NCBI GenBank assembly: GCA_002500765.1
Contig: DLSX01000154.1
Span: 1-13,422 of the forward strand
Source: Neorhizobium sp. UBA7851
GTDB taxonomy: Bacteria > Pseudomonadota > Alphaproteobacteria > Rhizobiales > Rhizobiaceae
DNA length: 13,422 nucleotides
Direction: 5' to 3'
The notes under the pieces are model-generated. The model saw only the letters and a list, made by a program, of their open reading frames with translations, had not been told where the DNA came from and did no database searches. Positions 1-7,637 of this stretch are shown one piece after another (within the stretch, counting starts at the first letter, position 1; every line of letters begins with the position of its first letter). A program made the position numbers and the translations under genes.

Positions 1-1208
1 GCGCCTGCCTCGGTGGCGCGGCGGGCGGCGTCCTTCACCGTGGTGGTGATTTCCTCGAGCGCGGCGGCAGTTTCCTCGACGGAAGCGGCCTGCTGTTCGG
101 TGCGCTTGGCAAGGTCATCTGCGGCCGACTTGATCTCGGCAGATCCTGCCTCGATGCTGCGGGCATTTTCGGCGACCTGTTCAAGAGCTGCCTGCAGCTT
201 GGAGGCCGAGGCGTTGAAGTCGCCACGGACACCGTCGAGCGCTGCCGTAAACGGCTGTTCGATGCGGTAGGAGACGTTACCGTCCGACAGCTGGCTCAGT
301 GCCTGCGCCAGATTGTCGACGGCAAACTTGACGTCACCGGCTTCGCGGGCCTTGGCCGCTTCGCGTTCGATACGTTCTTTCTCGGACAGGCTGCGATTAT
401 CGTCGGCTTCCTGCTCGAGACGGGCGCGCTCCAGGGCGTTGTGGCGGAAGACCTCGACGGCTTCGGCCATCTGGCCGATTTCGTCCTTGCGGTCGAGGCC
501 ATCGATTTCGGCACGGGTTTCGCCGGCAGCGAGCGAGGCCATGCGTTCACGCAGACGCGCCATCGGAGCCGTGATGCCCTTCTGGGCGATCGTCAGCGCG
601 AGAACAACGGCAACGGCAATACCGATCAGCATGCCGACAATCGCGAACTTGATGGTCGAGGAGACTTCAGCCGACAGCTGATCGCCGCCGTTCTTGATCA
701 GGTCCGCCATGGCACCGTTGCTGGCACCGAATTTCGGCGACAGTTCAACGATGGCCTTGTCGAGATCAACCGAAAGAGTGGTGACCCTAGCTTCGTCGCC
801 GGCAACATGCGCCTTCAGCAGGTCGTCACCGATCGCTTTCAGCTTGTCCGCACCTGCCAGCAGCTCATCGGTTGCGGCCTGGCGGCTCGGCACGAGACCG
901 GGGACCTGCGCCAGACGGGCGCGCGCACCGGTGATTTCCTTGCCGAAGCGCTCGGAGAGATCCTTGAAGGCAGCGGATTGCGGTTCCTGCGCAAGGGCGC
1001 GGCTGAGCCAGGTCGTGGCGGTCCACATGCCGGCGGCACCGCGCGGAACGAAGGTCGCGGCCGTGCTCTCATTACGAAGAAAATTGGAATAGGATTCATT
1101 GGCGGCACTGAAACGCTGCGTCACGAACAACAAGCCGGCAAGGGAAATGACACCAAGGATGGCGATCGCCATCAGAAACTTGGTCTTGATCTTTAAATTC
1201 TTGAGCAT
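1..1208 (-). CDS. Methyl-accepting chemotaxis protein (partial, C-terminus beyond the left edge)
   Basis: This is a chemoreceptor of the inner membrane that relays ligand binding to CheA/CheW. Reading leftward from the ATG at 1208-1206, 402 residues are open to the window edge. TM1 is about residues 10-30. A sensory region of about 150 residues follows, then TM2 about residues 187-207. A HAMP domain lies at about 208-260, with a typical second half around DRKDEIGQMAEAVEVF. A linker of charged heptads leads to a second HAMP-like segment (about 295-345). The start of the methyl-accepting coiled coil (EQQAASVEETAAALEEI, about 371-387) is the last part visible. This layout is common in rhizobial McpA-like receptors. 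The start is supported by GAGAAGG seven bases upstream. The signalling tip and any CheR-binding tail are outside the window. Family call is sure; the ligand is unknown. Confidence 0.93.
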   Translation of the reverse strand, partial: MLKNLKIKTKFLMAIAILGVISLAGLLFVTQRFSAANESYSNFLRNESTAATFVPRGAAGMWTATTWLSRALAQEPQSAAFKDLSERFGKEITGARARLAQVPGLVPSRQAATDELLAGADKLKAIGDDLLKAHVAGDEARVTTLSVDLDKAIVELSPKFGASNGAMADLIKNGGDQLSAEVSSTIKFAIVGMLIGIAVAVVLALTIAQKGITAPMARLRERMASLAAGETRAEIDGLDRKDEIGQMAEAVEVFRHNALERARLEQEADDNRSLSEKERIEREAAKAREAGDVKFAVDNLAQALSQLSDGNVSYRIEQPFTAALDGVRGDFNASASKLQAALEQVAENARSIEAGSAEIKSAADDLAKRTEQQAASVEETAAALEEITTTVKDAARRATEAG

Positions 1209-1590
1209 GGGGGGACCTTCTCAGGAAAACTGAAAACACGCATTCGGGGGAGGAGGAAAAGCAGGAACCATCTTTGAGACGGCGCGCGTCATGCGCGGGT
1301 GGGATCGATCAGGCGATCTCATGTCCTTGGGGCACCGTAGGCCGAGTTTCATAAAGAAAATCTTACATTTGCTGCAGTGCATTACGATTTTTGATAAAGT
1401 CGAAACCCGCACCCTTAAATCTGATATAGCCCCCTTCATCCCTCCTTAATCATGGGGGTAAACGGCTGCAGATTTATGTTGCGACGCACAATTGCCAGAC
1501 GCTAACAGGGCGCTTAGGCCATGTTTGCCGCCTCCCGCCAAGCGGGCAGATTGATATGAAATCAACGACTATTATCGAAGGACTTTTCCC
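1209..1590. promoter_or_regulatory. Divergent intergenic region between chemoreceptor and gluconolactonase-like gene
   Basis: This gene-free stretch of about 380 bases holds the leaders of two divergent genes. On the minus strand a perfect rhizobial -10 (CTATAT, complement of 1424-1429) is visible, but no good -35 sits 17 bases upstream, so an activator may be needed. It would give a leader of about 200 bases for the chemoreceptor. On the plus strand there is a GC hairpin at 1534-1546 (arms CCCGC/GCGGG) and an inverted repeat TTGAT-N5-ATCAA at 1551-1565, 25 bases before the GTG start, which could be a small operator. No RNA gene or repeat family was recognised. Confidence 0.4.
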
Positions 1591-2634
1591 GTGGATCTTA
1601 GCCGCCGCAACCTCATGACGTTTGGCGCTGTCGCTGCAGCAACCGCCGTCACCATCAGAAACGCCTCCGCCCAGGCCATCAGCTTCACCCCCTCGCCGAT
1701 CTATCCCGATCCGGCCATTCAGGTTCTCGACCCGAGCTTCGCCAAATACCGCGTCGCCAGCGCCTCGCTGGAACAGGTCGCAACCGGGGCCCGCTGGCTG
1801 GAAGGCCCGGTCTATTTCGGTGACGGAAAGTATCTGCTGGTCAGCGACATCCCGAACAACCGCGTCATGAAGTTCGACGAAACGAACGAGACCTGGAGCG
1901 TGTTCGACGCCAATTCGAACTATGCCAACGGTCATTGCCGCGACCTGCAGGGCCGCCTGATCGCCTGCGAGCACCTGACCCGTCGCGTTACCCGCACGGA
2001 ACATGACGGTTCGATCACGGTTCTTGCCGACACCTACAAGGGCAAGAAGCTCAATTCGCCGAACGACATCGTCTGCAAGTCGGACGGCTCGCTGTGGTTC
2101 ACCGACCCGCCGTTCGGCATCGGCGGCATGTGGGAAGGCGAAAAAGCGGAAGCCGAACTGCCGCATTCCGTCTACCGCATATCTCCGGAAGGCGAACTGT
2201 CGCTGATCACCGACGAGCTGAAGGGCCCGAACGGCATCGCGTTTTCCGAAGACGAGAAGAAGCTTTATGTCGTCGAAGGCCGCGCGCAGCCCTACCGCAT
2301 CGTCTGGGCTTATGACGTCTCCAAGGACGGCAAGACCGTTGCCAACAAGAAGGCCCTGATCACGGCTGACGACAATGGCGGTCTCGACGGGTTCAAGGTC
2401 GATGTCGACGGCAACCTGTGGTGCGGCTGGGGTTCGTCCGGTGCGGCCGGTGCCAAGCCGGAAGAATTGAACGGCGTCAAAATCTTCAACAAGGACGGCA
2501 AGGCGATCGGCTTCATCAAGCTGCCGGAACGCTGCCCGAACCTGGTTTTCGGCGGCCCCAAGAAGAACCGCCTCTACATGGCATCCAGCCATTCGGTCTA
2601 TGCGCTTTATGTAGAGACCCGCGGCGCCGTCTGA
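1591..2634 (+). CDS. SMP-30/gluconolactonase family protein, Tat-exported
   Basis: This is a six-bladed beta-propeller hydrolase of the SMP-30/gluconolactonase/LRE family, which opens sugar lactones using one divalent metal. The metal-site residues of the family are visible: E71 (WLEGPVY), N158 (NSPND), N214 (KGPNG) and D266 (GGLDGF). The blade motif SLWFTDPPFGI (about 167-177) is also present. The N-terminus MDLSRRNLMTFGAVAAA has a twin-arginine motif, a short hydrophobic core and an ASA-QA cleavage site near residues 25-29, so periplasmic export by Tat is inferred. The start is GTG, placed eight bases after GAAGGA; this start makes the Tat signal complete. Length (347 residues) is normal for exported members. 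It is a single-gene unit with its own terminator. The true substrate is unknown, since family members include gluconolactonases, aryl-esterases and uncharacterised exported lactonases. Confidence 0.88.
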   Translation: MDLSRRNLMTFGAVAAATAVTIRNASAQAISFTPSPIYPDPAIQVLDPSFAKYRVASASLEQVATGARWLEGPVYFGDGKYLLVSDIPNNRVMKFDETNETWSVFDANSNYANGHCRDLQGRLIACEHLTRRVTRTEHDGSITVLADTYKGKKLNSPNDIVCKSDGSLWFTDPPFGIGGMWEGEKAEAELPHSVYRISPEGELSLITDELKGPNGIAFSEDEKKLYVVEGRAQPYRIVWAYDVSKDGKTVANKKALITADDNGGLDGFKVDVDGNLWCGWGSSGAAGAKPEELNGVKIFNKDGKAIGFIKLPERCPNLVFGGPKKNRLYMASSHSVYALYVETRGAV

Positions 2635-2665
2635 TCGCGTCTGCAAGCGTCATAAAATCGGGAAC

Positions 2666-2690
2666 CGGGCCGGAGCAATCCGGCCCGTTT
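2666..2690 (+). terminator. Intrinsic terminator after the gluconolactonase-like gene
   Basis: A perfect 9-bp stem, CGGGCCGGA at 2666-2674 with TCCGGCCCG at 2679-2687, is closed by a GCAA tetraloop (GNRA type) and followed by TTT. It lies 31 bases after the stop codon. The T-tract is short, so efficiency may be moderate. Confidence 0.75.
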
Positions 2691-2807
2691 GCATTCCGCC
2701 CGGATGCGAACGGGCGGCAACGATCGACGCATTCATGAGCCTGTTATATTCAGGCGTGAGACAGGTTACCGTAGAATTGTCACATTGAGCGGTTCCAAGC
2801 TTTGCAG

Positions 2808-2837
2808 CTTGACGATCGCAAGCTGCCAGACCTATGC
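2808..2837 (+). promoter_or_regulatory. Predicted sigma-70 promoter of uppP
   Basis: A perfect rhizobial -35 CTTGAC at 2808-2813 is followed after 18 bases by CTATGC (2832-2837), which matches four of six positions of the CTATAT -10; 17 bases would give CCTATG. The predicted transcript start is near 2843, giving a leader of about 67 bases for uppP. Confidence 0.45.
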
Positions 2838-2909
2838 AAACAGGATTTCCAGCCCGCCCCGGAAATTCCGTCTTACCCTTTAAGCCTATCCCCAACCTTC
2901 GGAGCTGCC

Positions 2910-3743
2910 ATGAGCGTGAGTTGGACTGATGCCGCCATCCTCGGACTTGTCCAGGGACTGACCGAATTCCTGCCGGTTTCCTCGAGTGCGCATCTGCGGA
3001 TTCTCGGCGAGTTTCTTCCCTCCGGCACCGACCCTGGCGCGGCATTCACGGCCATCACCCAGATCGGCACGGAGACGGCGGTTCTCGTCTATTTCTGGAA
3101 GGACATCATGGCGATCGCCATCGCCTGGCTGCGTCAGGTGTTCAGGCTCGGCGAGTATGACAAGGATGCCGCCCGCATGGGCTGGCTGATCATCATCGGC
3201 TCGCTGCCGATCATCATTCTCGGCCTAGGCTTCAAGGACCAGATCGAGCATGGCCTGCGCAACATGTATATCACCGCCGTGATGCTGATCGTCTTCGGCC
3301 TGATCCTCGGCTGGGCGGACCGGATCGGCAAGAAGAAATATGCGCTCAGGCAGCTCATCTGGCGCGACGGCATCATCTTCGGATTTGCCCAGGCGATGGC
3401 GCTGATCCCCGGCGTTTCCCGCTCCGGCGGCACGATCACGGCCGGCCTGCTGATGGGGTACACGCGCGAAGCCGCCGCCCGTTATTCCTTCCTGCTTGCC
3501 GTTCCGGCGGTATTCGGCTCGGGCTTCTACCAGCTGTTCAAGACGCTGGGCGAGGAAACGGCAGTCGCTGCCGGTCCGACAGCACTTGCAACGCTGATCG
3601 CCTTCGTCGTCGGCTACGCCGTCATCGTCTGGTTCCTGAAACTCGTGTCGACCCGGAGCTACATGCCGTTCGTCTGGTACCGCGTGGTGATCGGCGTGGT
3701 GCTGCTCGGCCTGCTCGGGTTCGGATATGTCAGCCCGATCTGA
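2910..3743 (+). CDS. uppP: Undecaprenyl-diphosphatase UppP (BacA)
   Basis: This integral membrane phosphatase converts undecaprenyl diphosphate to the monophosphate and so recycles the lipid carrier of peptidoglycan and O-antigen synthesis. Overproduction in other bacteria gives bacitracin resistance. Both family signatures are present: QGLTEFLPVSSSAHL at residues 15-29 (Q15, E19 and H28 in the catalytic region) and PGVSRSG at 167-173 with R171. At least seven hydrophobic segments are seen. An in-frame ATG exists at 2802, but ATG 2910 is chosen because GGAG lies five bases upstream, it gives the usual family length (277 residues), and the predicted promoter lies between the two. It stands alone between two terminators. 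This BacA/UppP family is unrelated to the rhizobial symbiosis peptide transporter that is also called BacA. Confidence 0.96.
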   Translation: MSVSWTDAAILGLVQGLTEFLPVSSSAHLRILGEFLPSGTDPGAAFTAITQIGTETAVLVYFWKDIMAIAIAWLRQVFRLGEYDKDAARMGWLIIIGSLPIIILGLGFKDQIEHGLRNMYITAVMLIVFGLILGWADRIGKKKYALRQLIWRDGIIFGFAQAMALIPGVSRSGGTITAGLLMGYTREAAARYSFLLAVPAVFGSGFYQLFKTLGEETAVAAGPTALATLIAFVVGYAVIVWFLKLVSTRSYMPFVWYRVVIGVVLLGLLGFGYVSPI

Positions 3744-3790
3744 GGCTTCCAGCCATCAAAGGGTAGACGAAACTACCAGTATATTCCCCA

Positions 3791-3819
3791 GAAACCCGTC
3801 GAGCGTATCGGCGGGTTTC
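3791..3819 (+). terminator. Intrinsic terminator after uppP
   Basis: GAAACCCGTCGA at 3791-3802 pairs with TCGGCGGGTTTC at 3808-3819 (12 bp with one T-G pair, 5-base loop), 47 bases after the uppP stop. The following bases GTCTTGAG are only weakly T-rich. The hairpin also lies downstream of the convergent small gene on the other strand and could protect or end that transcript too. Confidence 0.6.
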
Positions 3820-3882
3820 GTCTTGAGCGTTATAGATGAAGAGGCGGGACGCGCTGTCGGGATTATGTCTCAGAGCGCCCGA

Positions 3883-4080
3883 TTACTTGTCGGCATCCGC
3901 TGTACCGGATTTGCCGGCTGCACCCTGCGCGAGGCGTAGCGCGCGAAGGTTCTGCGTTTTCTTTTCCCTGGCGGCAGCCTCGGAATCCAGAATGTCGCGA
4001 ACGATGGAATTGGTGTGTTTTGCCTTGGCATCCGCCGAAAGCTTCGCTGGCTTGAAGAACTGGTCTTTCGTCGCAGTCAT
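3883..4080 (-). CDS. Small charged protein of unknown function (65 residues)
   Basis: I do not recognise a named family. The 65 residues begin MTATKDQFFKPAKLSADAKA and are mostly helix-forming, alanine-rich and highly charged (the central stretch reads EAAAREKKTQNLRALRLAQ). There is no signal peptide, membrane segment or cysteine. The ATG at 4080 is chosen over an in-frame ATG at 4158 because AGAGGA lies five bases before it, a near-ideal ribosome binding site; the upstream extension has none and would run through a strong hairpin. It lies 93 bases downstream of rpsU on the same strand and could be cotranscribed. The ribosome binding site and coding-like codon use argue that it is real. Its lysine/arginine content and position next to S21 would fit a ribosome- or RNA-associated role, but that is only a guess. 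Confidence 0.7.
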   Translation of the reverse strand: MTATKDQFFKPAKLSADAKAKHTNSIVRDILDSEAAAREKKTQNLRALRLAQGAAGKSGTADADK

Positions 4081-4129
4081 ATTCGTCCTCTTGCATCTAA
4101 GGTCACGAGCGCCAGATTTTTCAGACATG

Positions 4130-4153
4130 CCCCGGCGACTGGCGCCACCGGGG
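4130..4153 (-). other. Strong hairpin between rpsU and the 65-residue protein gene
   Basis: On the minus strand CCCCGG and CCGGGG form the base of a 10-bp stem (two G-T pairs, 4-base loop), 20 bases after the rpsU stop. No T-tract follows, so it is more likely a 3'-end stabiliser or processing site of the rpsU mRNA than an efficient terminator. Confidence 0.45.
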
Positions 4154-4173
4154 AACAAGTATCAGGTCGGCGA

Positions 4174-4419
4174 TCAGCGAGCCCGAGGAGCTACGACTTT
4201 CTTCTTTGGAGCAGGCAAAAGCCCCTCGCGCTGCATCTGCTTGCGGGCCAGTTTACGGGCACGACGAATCGCTTCCGCTTTTTCGCGGGCGCGTTTCACC
4301 GACGGCTTTTCAAAAGCCTCACGCGCCCTCATCTCGCGGAACAGGCCTTCGCGCTGCATCTTCTTCTTCAGGACGCGAAGCGCCTGATCAACATTATTGT
4401 CCCTTACAAGTACCTGCAA
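4174..4419 (-). CDS. rpsU: 30S ribosomal protein S21
   Basis: S21 is a small, basic protein of the 30S head/platform that promotes mRNA and initiator binding. The sequence MQVLVRDNNVDQALRVLKKK at the N-terminus is the S21 signature, followed by the basic helices EKPSVKRAREKAEAIRRARK and a lysine/arginine-rich tail, 81 residues in all, typical of alphaproteobacterial S21. The start is TTG at 4419-4417, five bases after a perfect AGGAG. An out-of-frame ATG touches the AGGAG directly and is too close to be used. TTG may keep translation low. Alphaproteobacteria often carry more than one S21 gene, so this may be one of a set. A TTGACG upstream could be a -35 box, but I see no convincing -10. Confidence 0.95.
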   Translation of the reverse strand: MQVLVRDNNVDQALRVLKKKMQREGLFREMRAREAFEKPSVKRAREKAEAIRRARKLARKQMQREGLLPAPKKKVVAPRAR

Positions 4420-4433
4420 AACATCTCCTGACG

Positions 4434-4779
4434 CGGCAAAACCGCTATTTTCCGATCTTCATCATAGTAACGTCAATTCACGAGCCGCCCGTCGACATCG
4501 ATCCGAGTGATGCGCCGTTCGCAGTTTTAGCGCCAAACGAGACGCGATACCGAACACCGAAAGGCACAAGGAACACGGAAACAATCGGACACGGACTGCT
4601 CATTTCGCCGGAGCGAAAGACCACTTTCGGTTAGACCACATCGCCGGCCTCGTGGTGAGGCTTGCTGATCATGATCTCAGGGGTCAAAACAAAAGGCCGG
4701 GGTTTGAAGCCCGACCTCCATGTATCATCAAGCTCTTCGCGTGCCAGTACATCCGTGGTCACGCAGGCGCGATGACATA
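4434..4779. other. Gene-free region between rpsU and cspA
   Basis: About 345 bases without a credible gene. It contains the rpsU leader on its left and the cspA terminator on its right. In the middle, TTTCGC at 4603-4608 can pair with GCGAAA at 4613-4618, or CGAAAG at 4614-4619 with CTTTCG at 4624-4629, so two mutually exclusive hairpins are possible. Another small stem, GCCTC/GAGGC, lies at 4647-4661. No tRNA or known RNA family is recognised. Confidence 0.35.
4686..4716 (-). terminator. Intrinsic terminator after cspA
   Basis: On the minus strand GGTCGGG (complement of 4710-4716) pairs with CCCGGCC (4695-4701) with one T-G pair, followed by TTTTGTTTT. It begins 63 bases after the cspA stop and is a canonical Rho-independent terminator. 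Confidence 0.8.
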
Positions 4780-4989
4780 TTATTCTGCGCGCAGGTTGTC
4801 TGCGGAGCTTTTGCCGGAACGCTTGTCCTGCACGATGTCATAGCTGATCTTCTGACCGTCGTTCAGGCCGCGCAGGCCTGCACGCTCGACAGCGGAAACG
4901 TGCACGAATACGTCCTGTCCACCATTGTCCGGCTGGATAAAGCCAAAGCCCTTGGTGCTGTTAAACCACTTTACTGTACCAGTGTTCAT
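4780..4989 (-). CDS. CspA-family cold-shock protein
   Basis: This is a single cold-shock domain of 69 residues that binds single-stranded RNA/DNA and melts mRNA structure. The N-terminus MNTGTVKWFNSTKGFGFIQP contains RNP1 (KGFGFI, residues 13-18); RNP2 follows as VFVHVSAVE (about 27-35). AAGGA lies seven bases before the ATG. The gene has its own terminator and a leader region of up to about 250 bases before rel; long leaders are usual for cold-inducible csp genes, but cold induction cannot be read from the sequence. A short inverted repeat TACTC-CTA-GAGTA at 5104-5116 lies in this leader or promoter region. Rhizobia carry several csp paralogues, so I assign the family but no specific cspA number. 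Confidence 0.95.
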   Translation of the reverse strand: MNTGTVKWFNSTKGFGFIQPDNGGQDVFVHVSAVERAGLRGLNDGQKISYDIVQDKRSGKSSADNLRAE

Positions 4990-5242
4990 AACGATTTCCT
5001 TTCAATCGTTGGATGTGCCGGATTACCCGACGGAAAATCGACGATGAGAGAAAATCCAGAAGAGCCGTGAAGGCTGTCGACAAGAGTCGCTAGCAAGGTT
5101 CGATACTCCTAGAGTACCGACTAATGCGAATTAAACAACAAGGCAGGCATGAGAATAAAGCTGGCGTGCCGCAGGACCGGCGCCACGCAGCTCCGATGGC
5201 AGGCAAGGGCAGCTACAGCCCCTACCCGCCGCGTTACATGGA

Positions 5243-7501
5243 TCAATCATAAATCCGCTTGAGGTTCGCCACGCAGTCCAGTTCCTTCAGCTGCGACAAC
5301 AGCTGGTTGAGCTGGCGCAGGTCCCAGACCTCGATTTCCATGGTGATTTCGGAGAAATCGTCGGCGCGGTTCGAGCCCATGGCGAGGGTGCGGATGTTGA
5401 TGTCCAGGCCGGCGATCGCCTTGGCGACGGTTGCGAGCGTGCCGGGCTCGTTGATCGTATTCACAGCCAGCTTTGCCGGAAACCGCGATTTGTTGGCTTC
5501 GTCGAGATCCCAGCGGACATCGATCCAGCGTTCCGGCTCATCGTCGAATTTCTGCAGAGCCGGCGCCTGGATCGGGTAGATGGTGATGCCCTTGCTCTTG
5601 CCCTCGTCCATGATGCCGACGATGCGATCGCCGGGCACTGCACCGCTCGGCGCAAAACGCACCTGGGTGTTGCCGGCCAGGCCGCGGATCGGCAGCAATG
5701 TCGTGACCATGTCGGCCGCCTGGGCATTTTCCAGATCGGTCTGGGATTTCGTCGGCAGCTTGAACATCATGCCCGAAGCGCTCGGGACATTGAACCAGCC
5801 CTCGTCGGTCGAGGGTTTTACGGTGACGCGCTCATCCTTGTAGTCGGGGAAGACGGCGCGCAGCACGTCGACCGAGGAGAGCTCGCCGCGGCCGACAGAG
5901 GCGATCGTATCCTCGACATCCTTCTGTGCCAGGCGATGAAGCGCGGGCTTCAGTGCATCGCGGGAAAACGTCTTGCCGGCGCGCTCGAAGGTACGCTCCA
6001 GAATACGATGGCCAAGGCCTGCATATTGCTTGCGGATCGCCATGCGGGTGGCGCGACGGATGGCGGAGCGCGCCTTGCCGGTGACGACGATCTCTTCCCA
6101 GGCGGCAGGCGGAACCTGCACGCCGGAACGGATGATCTCGACTTCGTCGCCGTTGTTCAGGCGGGTGACGAGCGGCATGATGCGGCCGTTGATCTTGGCG
6201 CCGACCGTGGTGTCGCCGATATTGGTGTGGACCGCATAGGCGAAGTCGATCGGGGTCGCGCCACGCGGCAGCGCGATCAGCTTGCCCTTGGGGGTGAAGC
6301 AGAAAACCTGGTCCTGGAAGAGTTCGAGCTTGGTATGTTCGAGAAACTCTTCCGGATTGTCGCCTTCGGCCAGGGCCTCGATCGTATGGCGCAGCCAGGA
6401 ATAGGCATTCGATTCCTTCGGCAGCAGTTCATCGCCCTTGGCGGGCCCCTTGCCCGCCACGGACTGGCCGTCCTTGTAGAGCGTGTGGGCGGCGATGCCG
6501 TATTCGGCGATTTCCTGCATCAGCTGGGTGCGGATCTGCAGTTCGATACGCTGACGGGACGGGCCGACGATGGTGGTGTGGATCGAGCGGTAGTCGTTCT
6601 GCTTCGGGTTGGAAACGTAATCCTTGAAGCGGCCGGGAACCATACGCCAGCGGGTATGGACGATGCCGAGCGCCTTGTAGCAGCAGGCGATGTCATCAAC
6701 GATGATACGGAAGCCGTAGACATCCGAGAGCTGCTCGAAGGACAGCGATTTCGACTGCATCTTGCGGAAAACCGAATAGGGTTTCTTCTGCCGTCCCTTG
6801 ACGAAAGTGCCGTTCAGGCCATTGGCGACCAGAAGTTCGCGCAACTCGTCCTCGATCTTCTTGATCAGGCCTTCATTGCGGGCAGACAGATCCGCGAGGC
6901 GCTGCGTGACGGTCTCATAGGCTTCCGGGTTGATATATTGGAAAGACAGGTCTTCCAGCTCGTCGCGCATGTCCTGCATACCCATGCGACCGGCGAGCGG
7001 CGCATAGATATCCATCGTTTCTTCGGAAATGCGCGCCTTCTGCTCGGGCTTCATATGGTCGAGCGTGCGCATGTTGTGCAGGCGATCGGCGAGTTTGACC
7101 AGCAGGACGCGCACGTCGTCGGAAATGGCGAGCAGCAGTTTGCGCAGGTTTTCGGCCTGCTTGGCCTTTTTCGACACGAGGTCGAGGCGCTTCAACTTGG
7201 TCAGTCCCTCGACGAGACGGCCGATGTCCTCGCCGAAAAGTTCGTCGATCTCGGCGCGGGTCGCCGTGGTGTCCTCGATCGTGTCATGAAGGAGCGCGAC
7301 CGCGATGGTCGATTCGTCCAGGTGCATGTCGGTGAGGATGGCCGCAACTTCGAGCGGATGGGAGATATAGGGGTCGCCGGAGGCACGCTTCTGCTGGCCA
7401 TGCTTCTGCATGGCGTAAACATAGGCCTTGTTGAGAAGAGCTTCGTTGGCATCGGGCTTGTATTTCTGCACCCGCTCAACAAGCTCGTACTGCCTCATCA
7501 T
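5243..7501 (-). CDS. rel: Bifunctional (p)ppGpp synthetase/hydrolase Rel (RelA/SpoT homologue)
   Basis: This cytosolic enzyme makes and degrades (p)ppGpp, the stringent-response alarmone. The domain order is complete over 752 residues. The hydrolase HD domain comes first (ISHP at 46-49, HDTIEDT at 72-78, LADRLHNMRTL at 137-147). The synthetase domain is at about 235-345 (GFRIIVDD, NDYRSIHTTI at 302-311, ELQIRT). TGS is at about 398-458, a helical/zinc-finger-like linker follows, and the C-terminal ACT domain is at about 675-750. The RFKD motif at 291-294 is the RXKD form found in bifunctional Rel enzymes rather than the EXDD of monofunctional RelA, and the HD residues are intact, so both activities are expected. 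Two adjacent ATG codons begin the frame; GAAGGG lies 11 bases before the first. It is downstream of rpoZ with a 136-base gap and no clear terminator between, so cotranscription is likely. Confidence 0.97.
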   Translation of the reverse strand: MMRQYELVERVQKYKPDANEALLNKAYVYAMQKHGQQKRASGDPYISHPLEVAAILTDMHLDESTIAVALLHDTIEDTTATRAEIDELFGEDIGRLVEGLTKLKRLDLVSKKAKQAENLRKLLLAISDDVRVLLVKLADRLHNMRTLDHMKPEQKARISEETMDIYAPLAGRMGMQDMRDELEDLSFQYINPEAYETVTQRLADLSARNEGLIKKIEDELRELLVANGLNGTFVKGRQKKPYSVFRKMQSKSLSFEQLSDVYGFRIIVDDIACCYKALGIVHTRWRMVPGRFKDYVSNPKQNDYRSIHTTIVGPSRQRIELQIRTQLMQEIAEYGIAAHTLYKDGQSVAGKGPAKGDELLPKESNAYSWLRHTIEALAEGDNPEEFLEHTKLELFQDQVFCFTPKGKLIALPRGATPIDFAYAVHTNIGDTTVGAKINGRIMPLVTRLNNGDEVEIIRSGVQVPPAAWEEIVVTGKARSAIRRATRMAIRKQYAGLGHRILERTFERAGKTFSRDALKPALHRLAQKDVEDTIASVGRGELSSVDVLRAVFPDYKDERVTVKPSTDEGWFNVPSASGMMFKLPTKSQTDLENAQAADMVTTLLPIRGLAGNTQVRFAPSGAVPGDRIVGIMDEGKSKGITIYPIQAPALQKFDDEPERWIDVRWDLDEANKSRFPAKLAVNTINEPGTLATVAKAIAGLDINIRTLAMGSNRADDFSEITMEIEVWDLRQLNQLLSQLKELDCVANLKRIYD

Positions 7502-7637
7502 TCCCGGATATGCCCTTCAACCCAACGTGCCGACAAAGAAAATGGCGCGCCAACCATCGGTTAGCGCAGCCATCATAATTCAGACAACCAGATTAGGGCG
7601 ATAGGATGAACGATAGGTTGCCCGAAGGCTACTATGA

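Noticed and set aside
1221..1439. Minus-strand frame of 72 codons in the chemoreceptor leader, with AAGGAGG right before its ATG
   Set aside because: The Shine-Dalgarno-like stretch is only one base from the ATG, the protein has no recognisable character, and the frame covers the expected promoter region.
1474..2646. Minus-strand open frame of 390 codons
   Set aside because: Antisense shadow of the gluconolactonase-like gene, which has clear family motifs, a signal peptide and a ribosome binding site.
4421..4426. ATG directly after the AGGAG in front of rpsU, opening a six-codon frame
   Set aside because: There is no spacing between AGGAG and this ATG, and the TTG five bases from AGGAG opens the conserved S21 frame.
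7543..7552. TGGCGCGCCA palindrome followed on the minus strand by a T-rich run, between rpoZ and rel
   Set aside because: It has no room for a loop, so only a three-pair stem could form; it is unlikely to terminate transcription.
5936..7564. Plus-strand open frame of 542 codons
   Set aside because: It lies entirely antisense to rel; long antisense frames are expected opposite GC-rich genes and the translation shows no family.
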